From the NCBI GenBank assembly GCA_963662175.1, contig OY759223.1, positions 12,440,249 through 12,504,248 on the forward strand: a stretch of 64,000 nt of DNA. Direction: 5' to 3'. How positions within the stretch are numbered: position 1 is the stretch's first letter; each line of letters begins with the position of its first letter. Source of the stretch: Aradus depressus (lineage: Eukaryota; Arthropoda; Insecta; Hemiptera; Aradidae). The position numbers and the translations under genes were made by a program. This document shows, one piece after another, positions 1 to 9,020 of this stretch. The notes under the pieces were generated by a model that saw only the letters and a program-made list of their open reading frames with translations, was not told the origin of the DNA and ran no database searches.

Positions 1-90
1 AGCAAGGGTTGACCTTACTAGTTCATACATAAATGTAAGTATATAAGTTTATATCTCAACACAAATTTATAATTAAAAATAGAAGATATA

Positions 91-349
91 ACCGGACCGA
101 GGCCCTTAGTTTATTTTATCTTGGAGGTAAAATAAGCTTAAGCACGCCGTCTTTCGGATGGGACCAAGCGATGGTCCCAAGCCTGTATGATGTCAGGTAC
201 TCGTTAAAGACCCCTGCCCTAGGTGAATAAAAATTTAGGGTAGGCAAAATTTAGGACTCCCACCAGAGTTACGAAAGAGCGCTCTGATAGTAGGCGATAT
301 GACCTCGTAGTTAAAGTCCGGGCATGAGTCATAAAACCTAACCTAAACT
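91..349 (+). mobile_element. SINE-A copy, 5' truncated (deletion subfamily)
   Basis: This copy matches the body of the window's most frequent SINE (full-length examples at 2362, 9693 and 45307). It begins near the end of the tRNA-like head (ggaccgaggccc) and ends in the family's CCTAA tail. It lacks about 26 bp between 'gactccca' and 'ccagag' that full copies contain. The copy at 1803-2093 on the other strand has the same deletion and the same 'gttacg' variant, so the two belong to one subfamily. It is non-coding and would have been mobilised by a partner non-LTR retrotransposon. Confidence 0.85.
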
Positions 350-581
350 ATAACAAACCTAATTAAGCAAAACATTAATTTTGGAAGATACAACATTATA
401 AAAATGGGCCGAAGTAAAGAAAAGAAAAATACCTACTGTTGTGAAATGTGTTATATTGAAATGTATAAGGTAAACGAGAGGGCAAATCATAATAAAACTG
501 TTTTTCTAAATTTTAAACTTTTAGTTACGAAAATAAATATATAATTGATATTTTAAATTAATATTTTATTTTGAGATTGCA

Positions 582-800
582 TTATAGTGTACAAATATAT
601 TTATTGATAAATTTGTTTCTGTATTGGTTTAACATTGGACAAGTTATGAGAAGATGAAGTATGTTATCATTATCACTGTAACAAAATAGACAGTGAAGCT
701 GAAATTTAGCTGGGAAATTTGTATAATTCAAATGAGTTGTATATTTTCCTGAGACCCGTAATTGTGAAATAATTCTTTCTTTGCTTATATGGTTCCTCAT
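582..800 (-). pseudogene. Decayed C-terminal fragment of a non-LTR retrotransposon polyprotein
   Basis: The 72-residue reading frame contains ISQLRVSGKY followed by a C-x2-C...H-x4-C arrangement (CLFC...HLLITC) and then PMLNQYRNKF. This order (basic 'RLR' segment, Cys/His cluster, 'CP' and an arginine) is typical of the extreme C-terminus of non-LTR reverse transcriptases. There is no reverse-transcriptase core and no upstream continuation, so this is at best a 5'-truncated relic. The Met is probably not a real start. It is too short to assign a clade. Confidence 0.4.
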
Positions 801-880
801 TTTTAAATAACTTCCAAAAGAACTGTAATTTCTGGAAGGAGCTGGAGATTGCCGCGTAATGCCAGAAGTCCTCTGCCCTG

Positions 881-1016
881 CTTTGAGTTACCAACCTGTG
901 TAAAGTTACTAACCTGCTTAATGTTACTAATCTGCTTTGAGTTACCAACCTGTGTAAAGTTACTAACCTGCTTAATGTTACTAATCTGCTTAGAGTTACT
1001 AACCTGTGTAAAGTTA
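881..1016. repeat. Minisatellite, 54-bp period built from 18-bp subunits
   Basis: The unit starting 'gagttaccaacctgtgta' recurs every 54 bp, about two and a half times. Each 54-mer is three related 18-mers (variants of gttactaacctgctta). Because 18 is a multiple of three, all frames stay open in step, which explains the leucine/cysteine-rich reading frame of 70 codons here. I see no reason to call that frame a gene. Confidence 0.85.
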
Positions 1017-1802
1017 TTCCGGGCGAAGCTGGGTAACCTGCTTGTTAACTATATTTTGTGAAATAGACAATATTTTTACAAAACATTCTTTTTTCTTTTT
1101 TTTTTATTATGTAAGTGTTTCACAACATCTCTACATAAAATGATAAGTATCATATTTTGTATGATTTATTGATGCGTCTTTTGAATGAACGAAAAATGGC
1201 ACTGCGCCTTATATTGAGTTGAAAGAACTTTCTGAAAGGCAGGATGCCCTCTTGCCTCAACCCTGCCATTCCTGAACTTCTTTGTTGAAAGAATTTTTAT
1301 TATTTTTTATGCCATTCCGCCAACTCTGAACTCAATATAGAGTCTGCTTTCAGGAAAAGGGGAAAATCTTCTTTTATACCACCCAACTCATATTTACTAA
1401 TGGGCTATATCCGTCCACAAAGGGGATATATCCAAAAAATAATTTTACTTTCTCAAATATACGAGATATAGGGTATCATGTACAAAAACTATACCCATTA
1501 TATAATACTGTAAAATTAATTATTTTTTTTTATAGAAAAAAACACCAAAATGTTGAATTTTTATATAAATTGCTGTTCAAAAATTTATGAATTGTTTTTA
1601 TGATCAAAAATATAAAAAAGAGTATTAGTTTCGCTTTTATTATAAGTGAAAAAGATCAAAAGGTCGAGGTGACAAAAGCCGGCCGTGCGATATGGTGTAC
1701 TAGACAACACAGCACTGGAGTGAGAGACATGAACCAAGAGAATTGTGGATAGAATTATGACTTTTTTTTATATGAAGTACCTAGCCATTAATAATATAAT
1801 AT
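1017..1802. other. AT-rich interval without recognisable gene
   Basis: No reading frame of note. There are long A and T tracts and a loose inverted pair around 1207 and 1330 ('tatattgagttgaaag' versus 'ctcaatatagagtctgctttcag') that could be the eroded ends of a small element. Nothing else is recognisable. Confidence 0.5.
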
Positions 1803-2093
1803 ATAGGTTAGGTTAGGTTTTATGACTCATGCCCGGGCTTTAACTACGAGGTCATATCGCCTACTACCAGAGCGCTCTTTCGTAACTCTGGTGGGAGTCA
1901 TCAATTTTGCCTACCCTAAATTTTTATTCACCTAGAGTTGTGGTCTTTAATGAGTACCTGACATCGTACAGGCTCGCGACCATCGCTTAACGTCCCATCC
2001 GAAGGACGGCGTGCTTAAGTTTATTTTACCTCCCAGATAAAATAAATGAGCTCAGAAGACAAACACGCATACCACTGAGCTACCAGCGCCCTC
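1803..2093 (-). mobile_element. SINE-A copy, internally deleted
   Basis: On the minus strand it runs from the tRNA-like head (gagggcgctggtagctcag) to the CCTAA tail, seen here as ggttaggttagg at the left end. It lacks the B-box section between the A-box head and the 'ttattttatc' body. It shares the 26-bp body deletion of the copy at 91-349. Confidence 0.88.
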
Positions 2094-2361
2094 TATATTT
2101 ATTTTTCTTATTACAGATGTACAATAATAATAATAATATTGACAGACAATACTCATGGTCAAATTGGACTGCCTGAGGTATTGTCTCTACTATTTCTACT
2201 CGACAGTATATACAAATATAAATAACATCCTCCTGTTTATACTGGGTCGTCATACATGAAATGTCCGTTTTTGTTTTCGTAACACTTTGAAAAGGATTAA
2301 TGATTTACCTGTTGATTCCCAGAAAAATATTTACAATCTGCAATAAACACCAGTTAATTCT

Positions 2362-2681
2362 GAGGGCGCCGGTAGCTCAGTGGTATGCGTGCTTGACTTC
2401 TGAGCTCAAGGTCGTGGGTTCATTACCCGACCGAGGCCCTTAGTTTATTTTATCTGGGAGGTAAAATAAACTTAAGCACGCCGTCCTTCGGATTGGACGT
2501 TAAGCGATGGTCCCGAGCCTATACGATGTCAGATACTCGTTACACTAGATGAATAAAAATTTAGGACTCCCACAGTAGAGTCGGGCTCATGTCCACCAGA
2601 GTGACGAAAGAGCGCTCTGGTATGGCGATATGACCTCGTTGTTAAAGCCCGGGCATGAGTCATAAAACCTAACCTAACCTA
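2362..2681 (+). mobile_element. SINE-A copy with 13-bp target-site duplication
   Basis: The head gagggcgccggtagctcag holds a pol III A-box-like stretch, and 'gtgggttcattaccc' is a damaged B box. The tail is cataaaacctaacctaacct. The 13-mer accagttaattct occurs immediately before (2349-2361) and after (2682-2694) the element, a target-site duplication typical of target-primed reverse transcription. About 25 bp of the body is missing around 'cgttacactagatg'. Confidence 0.93.
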
Positions 2682-2762
2682 ACCAGTTAATTCTCTATTT
2701 ACTAATAATGTTTGCTTTCCTTCCAAGTAGACAATCATATTTGTTTCATTTTTAACGTGACA

Positions 2763-2998
2763 ATGGAAACACGTGATTTTCTGGTAATTTTTTTTTACGA
2801 GTTCAAACTTGGTAAATCCGCTGCACAAGCTTCACGGAATATTAATCAGGTTTTTTGGTGTAAGATGTTCTAATGAAATAACTATTCATCGTTGGTTTGG
2901 AAAGTTTTCTTCAGGAGATACATTTGAAAACCAACCCCATGGACGATCGTCAACGTCAATCGATGACGAACTTCAGAAGGAAGCTGTGAAATAAAATC
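2763..2998 (+). pseudogene. mariner-type transposase, N-terminal fragment, frameshifted
   Basis: An ATG at 2763 opens a frame reading METRDFLV...EFKLGKSAAQASRNIN, the start of the mariner helix-turn-helix DNA-binding domain. The match then moves to another frame (ITIHRWFGKFSSGD followed by GRSST), the classic 'RWF.(K/R)F..GD' second helix-turn-helix of Mos1/mariner-family transposases. The frame change near 2850-2870 means an indel. The frame ends at a stop just after 'DDELQKEAVK'. The catalytic DD(34)D domain is absent. A dead 5' fragment. Confidence 0.75.
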
Positions 2999-3049
2999 CA
3001 CGTAATCATTTATAATTATTGACCACACTTACCTAATTTTTATACACAC

Positions 3050-3375
3050 TTACCTAATTATTAACCATACTTTTTGAAATACTCGTGAATGATGCCTCTC
3101 TAAAGTTGAGCAAGTTGATTTAACCGAAAACATCCTCTTCACCTGGAATAGTCTGCAGTAGTGAATAAATGGTTAAATGCAGTTATCTCGTGAATGATTC
3201 CTCAAAGAAAGAGATTAAGTTGATTTAACCAAGAACACACACAATTTTACCAGACACCAAGAAACCCACATCTTTATAATTTCGAAAGTATTAGAGTCCT
3301 GAGCTCCCAACTTCTTCACAGTCCGCAGATGGCTCGGGAAATGATCACAGTACACTTAACTCATTTTGGCCATTT
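3050..3375 (+). repeat. Interspersed repeat, mate in inverse orientation at 24368-24697
   Basis: Starting at 'aattattaaccatac', the segment matches the reverse complement of 24368-24697 almost throughout (shared blocks include 'gataactgcatttaacca' and 'gttgggagctcaggactct' read on the appropriate strand). It has no coding frame. It is an unclassified moderately old repeat. At the distant copy a SINE-B fragment abuts it. Confidence 0.75.
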
Positions 3376-3478
3376 TACGACTTAACAACTTATTTTCTGG
3401 GACCATATATCTATATAGTTCAATTATTACTTTATTATCATTATAAGAAAAAAAATATATACTTCATACATCTATTTA

Positions 3479-3838
3479 TTTATCATTATAATATACTTGA
3501 TATGTCTGGGGATGTAAAGGTATGTATATAGGGAGGAGTACAATAAGAAATAAAATAGAATACTTTAAATATTTATTTACTTCTTGCCCTACCCCATTTA
3601 TCATTATAATATACTTGATATGTCTGGGGATGTAAAGGTATGTATATAGGGAGGAGTACAATAAGAAATAAAATAGAATACTTTAAATATTTATTTACTT
3701 CTTGCCCTACCCCATTTATCATTATAATATACTTGATATGTCTGGGGATGTAAAGGTATGTATATAGGGAGGAGTACAATAAGAAATAAAATAGAATACT
3801 TTAAATATTTATTTACTTCTTGCCCTACCCCATTTATC
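3479..3838. repeat. Tandem repeat, 118 bp x 3
   Basis: Three near-identical 118-bp units begin at 3479, 3597 and 3715 with 'tttatcattataatat'. A truncated fourth unit starts at 3833. Overlapping reading frames on the minus strand are by-products of the repetition. Confidence 0.95.
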
Positions 3839-4095
3839 CTCAACAAAATTGTGGAGGGGGCCTCTTTCAAAAGAGGGGATTGGGGCAAATTGCCCCATTT
3901 GCCCCCCACCCCCCATTTTGGGCGGCCATGCTACTAATGGAGGTTTCCATACAGAAATAAAGGACTTTGCCTTCCCAGAATTTATTTCAAAACAGAACCG
4001 CTATTCAACGCAACTGCATCATCATCAGAGGCACATTCATGAATACATATAAAATATGTAAACATGGGAAAGACAGGGTAAACAAACCTTAACAC
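3839..4095. other. Unclassified interval with C-rich patch
   Basis: Contains a C-rich patch (ccccaccccccc) and a 'catcatcatcagaggc' stretch. No gene is supported. Confidence 0.4.
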
Positions 4096-4340
4096 AAGAT
4101 CGCGGGTTCGATTCCCGTCCGAGGCCCTTATCTGGAAGATGAAAAAACCTTGAGCATGTCGTCCTTCGGATGGGACGTTAAACAATGGTTCCTTGCCAGT
4201 GCGATATCAAGGCCCCCTACCCTAGGTGAATAAACCAATGTAGACAAAATTTAGCATTCCCACAGTAGAGTCGAGATAATGTCCACCAGAATGACAACTA
4301 TATGTCCTCTTAGTTAAAGCCTGGGCATGAGTCGTATCTG
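4096..4340 (+). mobile_element. SINE-B (diverged relative of SINE-A)
   Basis: A clean B-box-like stretch (gcgggttcgattcccg) is followed by a body that parallels SINE-A but with subfamily changes such as 'gaaaaaaccttgagcatg'. The A-box half is missing. The end carries 'taaagcctgggcatgagtcg' without a CCTAA tail. Related fragments with the same signature lie at 24279, 28588 and possibly 8939. Confidence 0.75.
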
Positions 4341-4655
4341 TATTGATCCCCCAGCAGGCAACTAACGTTAAAGCGTACAAATGGTTTAACGTTTAAGGAA
4401 ATGACTGACAAAAGAGGTTAAATTAAAAACAGAACATTTTCCAAAGCGTAGTCACTTTTCCAAATGTCTCTGCATTTAGTGTATGTACAATGAGATTACA
4501 AGATTTAATGTTTTTAGCCCTTATCCTATCGACCCCACATTCTCCATTCGAAGCATTATCCCCATTGTGGGTTTAAGGATCCCAGATTATCGATTCAGTA
4601 AGTGACCATAAAAAAAAGTCTCTTGTATCACCACCACTGCGATACTAGACATCCG
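4341..4655. other. Interval without recognisable gene
   Basis: No supported feature. It leads into the 111-bp array, and its right end shares no unit sequence with it. Confidence 0.5.
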
Positions 4656-5866
4656 TTTTCGCAACCAATCAAATCATCAATACTGCGACAGGTATAACAC
4701 AGGGACATTTCCTATTAACAATCCTGTCAACTCAATAATTATTATTTTCTATCCCTCTCTCCGGTATTTTCGCAACCAATCAAATCATCAATACTACTAT
4801 AGGTATAACACAGGGACATTTCCTATTAACAATCCTGTCAACTCAATAATTATTATTTTCTATCCCTCTCTCCGGTATTTTCGCAACCAATCAAATCATC
4901 AATACTACTATAGGTATAACACAGGGACATTTCCTATTAACAATCCTGTCAACTCAATAATTATTATTTTCTATCCCTCTCTCCGGTATTTTCTCAACCA
5001 ATCAAATCATCAATACTACTATAGGTATAACACAGGGACATTTCCTATTAACAATCCTGTCAACTCAATAATTATTATTTTCTATCCCTCTCTCCGGTAT
5101 TTTCTCAACCAATCAAATCATCAATACTACTATAGGTATAACACAGGGACATTTCCTATTAACAATCCTGTCAACTCAATAATTATTATTTTCTATCCCT
5201 CTCTCCGGTATTTTCTCAACCAATCAATTCATCAATACTACGACAGGTATAACACAGGGACATTTCCTATTAACAATCCTGTCAACTCAATAATTATTAT
5301 TTTCTATCCCTCTCTCCGGTATTTTCGCAACCAATCAAATCATCAATACTACTATAGGTATAACACAGGGACATTTCCTATTAACAATCCTGTCAACTCA
5401 ATAATTATTATTTTCTATCCCTCTCTCCGGTATTTTCTCAACCAATCAAATCATCAATACTACGACAGGTATAACACAGGGACATTTCCTATTAACAATC
5501 CTGTCAACTCAATAATTATTATTTTCTATCCCTCTCTCCGGTATTTTCGCAACCAATCAAATCATCAATACTACTATAGGTATAACACAGGGACATTTCC
5601 TATTAACAATCCTGTCAACTCAATAATTATTATTTTCTATCCCTCTCTCCGGTATTTTCTCAACCAATCAAATCATCAATACTACTATAGGTATAACACA
5701 GGGACATTTCCTATTAACAATCCTGTCAACTCAATAATTATTATTTTCTATCCCTCTCTCCGGTATTTTCTCAACCAATCAAATCATCAATACTACTATA
5801 GGTATAACACAGGGACATTTCCTATTAACAATCCTGTCAACTCAATAATTATTATTTTCTATCCCC
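4656..5866. repeat. Satellite-like array, 111 bp x 11
   Basis: 'caaccaatcaaatcatcaat' starts units at about 4661, 4772, 4883, 4994, 5105, 5216, 5327, 5438, 5549, 5660 and 5771. Units are almost identical. They differ chiefly at two sites: g or t before 'caacc', and 'ctatagg' versus 'cgacagg'. The variant order is not random (see findings). There are no long reading frames. Confidence 0.97.
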
Positions 5867-6385
5867 GTCTTGATGGGTACGGTCGCAGTCGTCTTTGGTT
5901 TCCGACGCTTTACGCCGAGTGAACTCAGGATGTGTTCGGGGGTTCTCTTCTGCCTGCATCCCAGAGCATTAGTAATTGTGATGTTGAGCAGTGGCAAGTG
6001 TGTCGCTGTACTGCTGAGATACGTGACCGAAGAGGAGTCCAGGCTAGTCCTGGAGCAGGTCCCTCGGTCATTCCCGCTTGAGACGTCGTGGAGGATTTTC
6101 GGGAGAATAAGAGGATAATTGCAGAGTAAGTGGATTGGCCTGCAATTAAAAATGCCAGGATGTTAACCGTGGATGATCTTTACGATTCGTCCTCACTAAA
6201 CCTTTATTAGAGTGTCGTATAGAGACGGAGCTGTTCAGATGGAGAAATGATGAAGATTATCCTGGGGATAGACTCCAACTAATCTTCACTAATGATTCTT
6301 CACCGTCCTCTCCTGATAATGCCCATTTCACACATTGGACCCTTCTTCAGGTAACTCCCTGGGGAGCAATTGTCTACCCACAATT
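5867..6385. other. Less AT-rich interval with an 82-codon frame, unassigned
   Basis: Immediately after the array the base composition becomes more balanced. An 82-codon plus-strand frame (5870-6118) is present, but I recognise no motif in it, and its start overlaps the array edge. It may be the far end of the retrotransposon debris that follows on the minus strand. Confidence is only that the segment is compositionally distinct. Confidence 0.3.
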
Positions 6386-6995
6386 TGCTAGGAACAAAGA
6401 ACTCCAATAGTCATACATCCTCGATGCTACAGTCCCATGCCGTTCTCCTAGTCCGGATTAAAGATCCTCCGCAGACTCTTACCTTTGTATGTCTCAAGGC
6501 TTCTCTCATCAGCCCCTTTTTTTTGTGCTCATGTGTGTTGGTCCCTACATCAGCCGTGTATCTTTAAGGTTTCCTACATTTTCCGGTCTCATTTTCCTCG
6601 CAACATTTCTTGCACAGAGGACTTCTAGCGATGTCCCATATTGTGCAGGTGTTTGTTCATATGATAGTGTCCTGTGATCAGCCCTATCATAAGTCTTAGG
6701 TTCATTCTGTTCATTTCAGCTTCTTTTCTCTGAGGATTCCGCAAGAAAGTTTGAATGTGTGAGCTCAGGAACCCCCGTTCAGAACTGGATGAGTTTCCTG
6801 GTCAGACAGTTTTTTATTGACGCCTTGAGGTGCTCTTGGAGATCCCACATAAGAGTGCTGGTCCTCAGCTGACCATTTTTGAGGCGTCTATGAACCAGAT
6901 CAGCTTACCCCTCTCGTCTGCTTTGGTCATAGTCCAGGTCTCCCGCCCCTAAGTCAGGACCATGTTTGTTTCATCAGCTGTGGAGACGTGAAGTG
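6386..6995 (-). pseudogene. Non-LTR retrotransposon C-terminal debris
   Basis: Three minus-strand blocks look like reverse-transcriptase tails. 6890-6960 gives ETWTMTKADER, a phrase common in non-LTR polymerases. 6590-6760 gives NRMNLRLMIGLITGH...NKHLHNMG, the same C-terminal 'LTGH...HLHTMG' segment as at 58478-58927, followed in another frame by a Cys-rich stretch (LCKKCCEENETG). 6452-6500 gives YKGKSLRRIFNPD. Stops and frame changes separate them, so the sequence is dead. The 3' part (6520-6545) matches the 3' UTR at 17930-17960 ('tagggaccaacaca'). Confidence 0.6.
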
Positions 6996-7480
6996 ATGCT
7001 ATAGTCCATCTCCTTGTTGTCGAAGCTGACGTATGAGGCCAGGTTATACAAAAGCCTCTGAATAATTCAATAAACAACTATCTGTCTTCTCATAAATCGA
7101 TATATTAATACTTAGACAATACCACTTAAACTACTCTCAGGCCTCTAGGTTTTTAATCTGAGGCGTGAAAAAACCATTGAGCATGCCATTTTTTGGAGGA
7201 TTTTCAAGAAAACTTGGATGCTGTCCCCTATCATGAAATGTAATTTACATACATTGATGACCTTCATGATGAAGTTCTTAAACTTGTTGCGAAGAGAACA
7301 GTTGCTAGTGTAGGGTTCCATGAGGCTACACGAACTGACTGGGAGCACTAATGAGAAGGGAACTGTGCAGTGTTAGTGTTCCAGTGCAAAGTGGATCCTT
7401 GGAACAGCTAATCAAGCAGTGGACACTGCTCCAATGTTGATGTCATTTAACTCCCAGATTAGGGTCTGTTTGACTTGAGA

Positions 7481-7481
<1 letters not shown>
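6996..7481. other. Unassigned interval before poly-C run
   Basis: No convincing gene. Balanced composition continues from the retrotransposon debris up to about 7440. Confidence 0.35.

Positions 7482-7510
<29 letters not shown>
7482..7510. repeat. Poly-C tract, 29 bp
   Basis: An uninterrupted run of 29 C follows 'tgacttgagag'. The context resembles 'gagttaagcccccc' of the M repeat, so the run probably expanded from that repeat's C stretch. A 20-C run occurs in an M copy at 23570-23589. Confidence 0.95.
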
Positions 7511-7513
<3 letters not shown>

Positions 7514-7683
7514 CACAACTCAGTACATCTTAGAGGGAAGATCAAACAGTCAGTCCCATCCTTGACCAGGAAACAGAACAAATATCCCTTACTTCACTTC
7601 TAACTTTATTAAGACCCGTTAAATGTTTAAAATGCAATTTATAGATTTTTCTCAAGTCCTAATTAACAATTCATAAAAATAAT

Positions 7684-8115
7684 TGTCGGTGAATCACCGG
7701 CTATGTATTTCTCCAGAAATAATAATAATTAATAATAAGAAATAATTAATCAATTCACTTTTTGCTCCCCTTCCAAAACCAGTCGACCGTTAGCTCTAAC
7801 AATTGATTTACAAAGGGGCTCCTAAATCCTCATACTAAATTTTGTGACGATAAATTCATTAAATCAGTATTTATTAATGTTCTTAATTCGAGCCACCTCC
7901 CCAGAACCCACTTCCTTTCAGCCGATATCGCTGATATTTGACAGGTTATGTCCTCATTGGGTTTTGACTTTAAATATGAATTTTCTATACATTTATTAGA
8001 TCGGCAGTTATTGCAGTTCTTATGTTAATCCTCTCCTAATCCCCTCTTTTCTCGATTCAGCTGAAAAAAAAAGAAAATCTGACCGATTCCATAACTTTCC
8101 CTATACTATGGATGG
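7684..8115 (-). repeat. M repeat copy (dominant modular repeat)
   Basis: It begins with the family's terminal hairpin (gtcggtgaatcaccggc), then 'tatttctccag', 'aattaatcaattcac' and 'gctccccttccaaaacc'. It passes through two of the internal modules ('aaattcattaaatcagtatt...', 'agccgatatcgctgat') and ends 'gaccgattccataactttccctata', which is the other family end. Nearly full length but with one or two modules lost. Non-coding. Confidence 0.85.
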
Positions 8116-8238
8116 TAAAAAAAAAATACGTATAATATATTAATATGAAGATGGCTGATGTAGTGAGAAGTGATTATTTCACAGGATGTCAAATATAAGA
8201 TAGTCTGACCTCTCACAGATTTTTATTGGTAGTAATAA

Positions 8239-8271
8239 CTAGCCGGCTTTCGAGGTTTCCCTCATCATCAG
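8239..8271 (-). ncRNA. Hammerhead-ribozyme-like core (left arm)
   Basis: Read on the minus strand: CTGATGA, one T, GAGG-GAAA-CCTC as stem II with loop, GAAA, AGCCGGCT as a minimal palindromic stem III, then A. The core nucleotides CUGANGA and GAAA are intact. The extra U between CUGAUGA and stem II departs from the textbook motif. Stem I would be only a few pairs. Confidence 0.45.
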
Positions 8272-8570
8272 GCAGTCTGATAAAAAATTAAAAATTTGAA
8301 TAGAACTAAATAATATAATAAAAATAAATAAATAACAATCTAAAACATTAACAATTTAAAATTTCATGGATGGGAACAGACGAGTCTGTCCACCATCTGA
8401 GTCACAACTCTGTCAGTCTCGGTCTGTTGTGACTCAGATGGTGGACAGGGATAACTCGTCTATATGAAATTTTGAATTGTTAATGTTTTAGATTGTTATT
8501 TATTTATTTTTATTATATTATTTAGTTCTATTCAAAACTTTTAATTTTTTATTAGACTGCCTGATGATGA

Positions 8571-8602
8571 GGGAAACCTCGAAAGCCGGCTAGCTATTAC
8601 TA
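8571..8602 (+). ncRNA. Hammerhead-ribozyme-like core (right arm)
   Basis: Mirror copy of the motif at 8239-8271: CTGATGA at 8571-8577, a four-pair stem II, GAAA at 8591-8594, then the GCCGGC palindrome and TA. Short stem III hammerheads of this sort, which may act as dimers, are known from Penelope-like retroelements. Activity is untested. Confidence 0.45.
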
Positions 8603-8663
8603 CCAATAAAAATCTTTCAGAGGTCAGACTATCTTATATTTGACATCCTGTGATATAATATAT

Positions 8664-8930
8664 TATGTAATCGTTATGTAATTCTGAAGAGAAGTTTTAA
8701 ACAGAATTTCAAGTTTTCCGACCTCCAGAATCCAAAAATGTAAAAAATAAATTTTGGTCTGTGTATCTGTGTGTTCGTGTGCAGCTGTGTGTGAATACGG
8801 TAACTCCCGATAGAATGAATGTACCAATAACAAATTTTATATGTGAATCCAGAATCCTTTAAGGACGACACCTATTGATTTTCAGCCATATCGATCGAAG
8901 GGATTAGGGATAGGCTTAACTCAAAAACTG
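8664..8930 (+). repeat. M repeat copy, left half
   Basis: It begins near 'atgtaatcgttatgtaatt' and contains the family landmarks 'gttttccgacctccag', a T/G-rich 'gtctgtgtatctgtgtg' stretch, 'ataactcccgatagaat', 'gacgacacctattgatttt' and 'gcttaactcaaaaac'. It breaks off where a SINE fragment starts. Confidence 0.85.
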
Positions 8931-8938
8931 GGTCTTTA

Positions 8939-9018
8939 ACGAGTACCTGACATCGTACAGGCTTGGGACAATAGCTTAACATCCCATCCGAAGGACGGCG
9001 TACTCAATGCTTTGTTGA
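8939..9018 (-). mobile_element. SINE fragment (A/B type)
   Basis: Minus-strand body piece with 'tttaacgagtacctgacatc', 'catccgaaggacggcg' and a 'ctcaatgctttgttgata' end shared with the fragment at 15376-15572. The tail and tRNA-like head are absent. Confidence 0.8.
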
Positions 9019-9020
9019 TA

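Larger units (their letters stand above)
8179..8653. mobile_element. Foldback element with hammerhead-like cores, Penelope-type LTR candidate
   Basis: Two arms of about 190-200 bp are inverted copies of each other: 'tcacaggatgtcaaat' at the left end and 'atttgacatcctgtga' at the right end. A centre of about 100 bp has its own inverted segment ('gactcagatggtggaca'). Each arm carries a CTGATGA...GAAA core beside the palindrome AGCCGGCT. A lone, partial arm occurs at 60405-60492. Penelope-like elements are known to carry hammerhead motifs in LTR-like repeats and to form inverted arrangements; the assignment here is by that analogy. Confidence 0.7.

Noticed and set aside
3990..4045. Hammerhead-like 'ctgatgatg' on the minus strand
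   Set aside because: No GAAA half or stem II could be found in range.
3479..5866. CRISPR-like array
   Set aside because: Units are contiguous with no unique spacers and the context is eukaryotic repeats.
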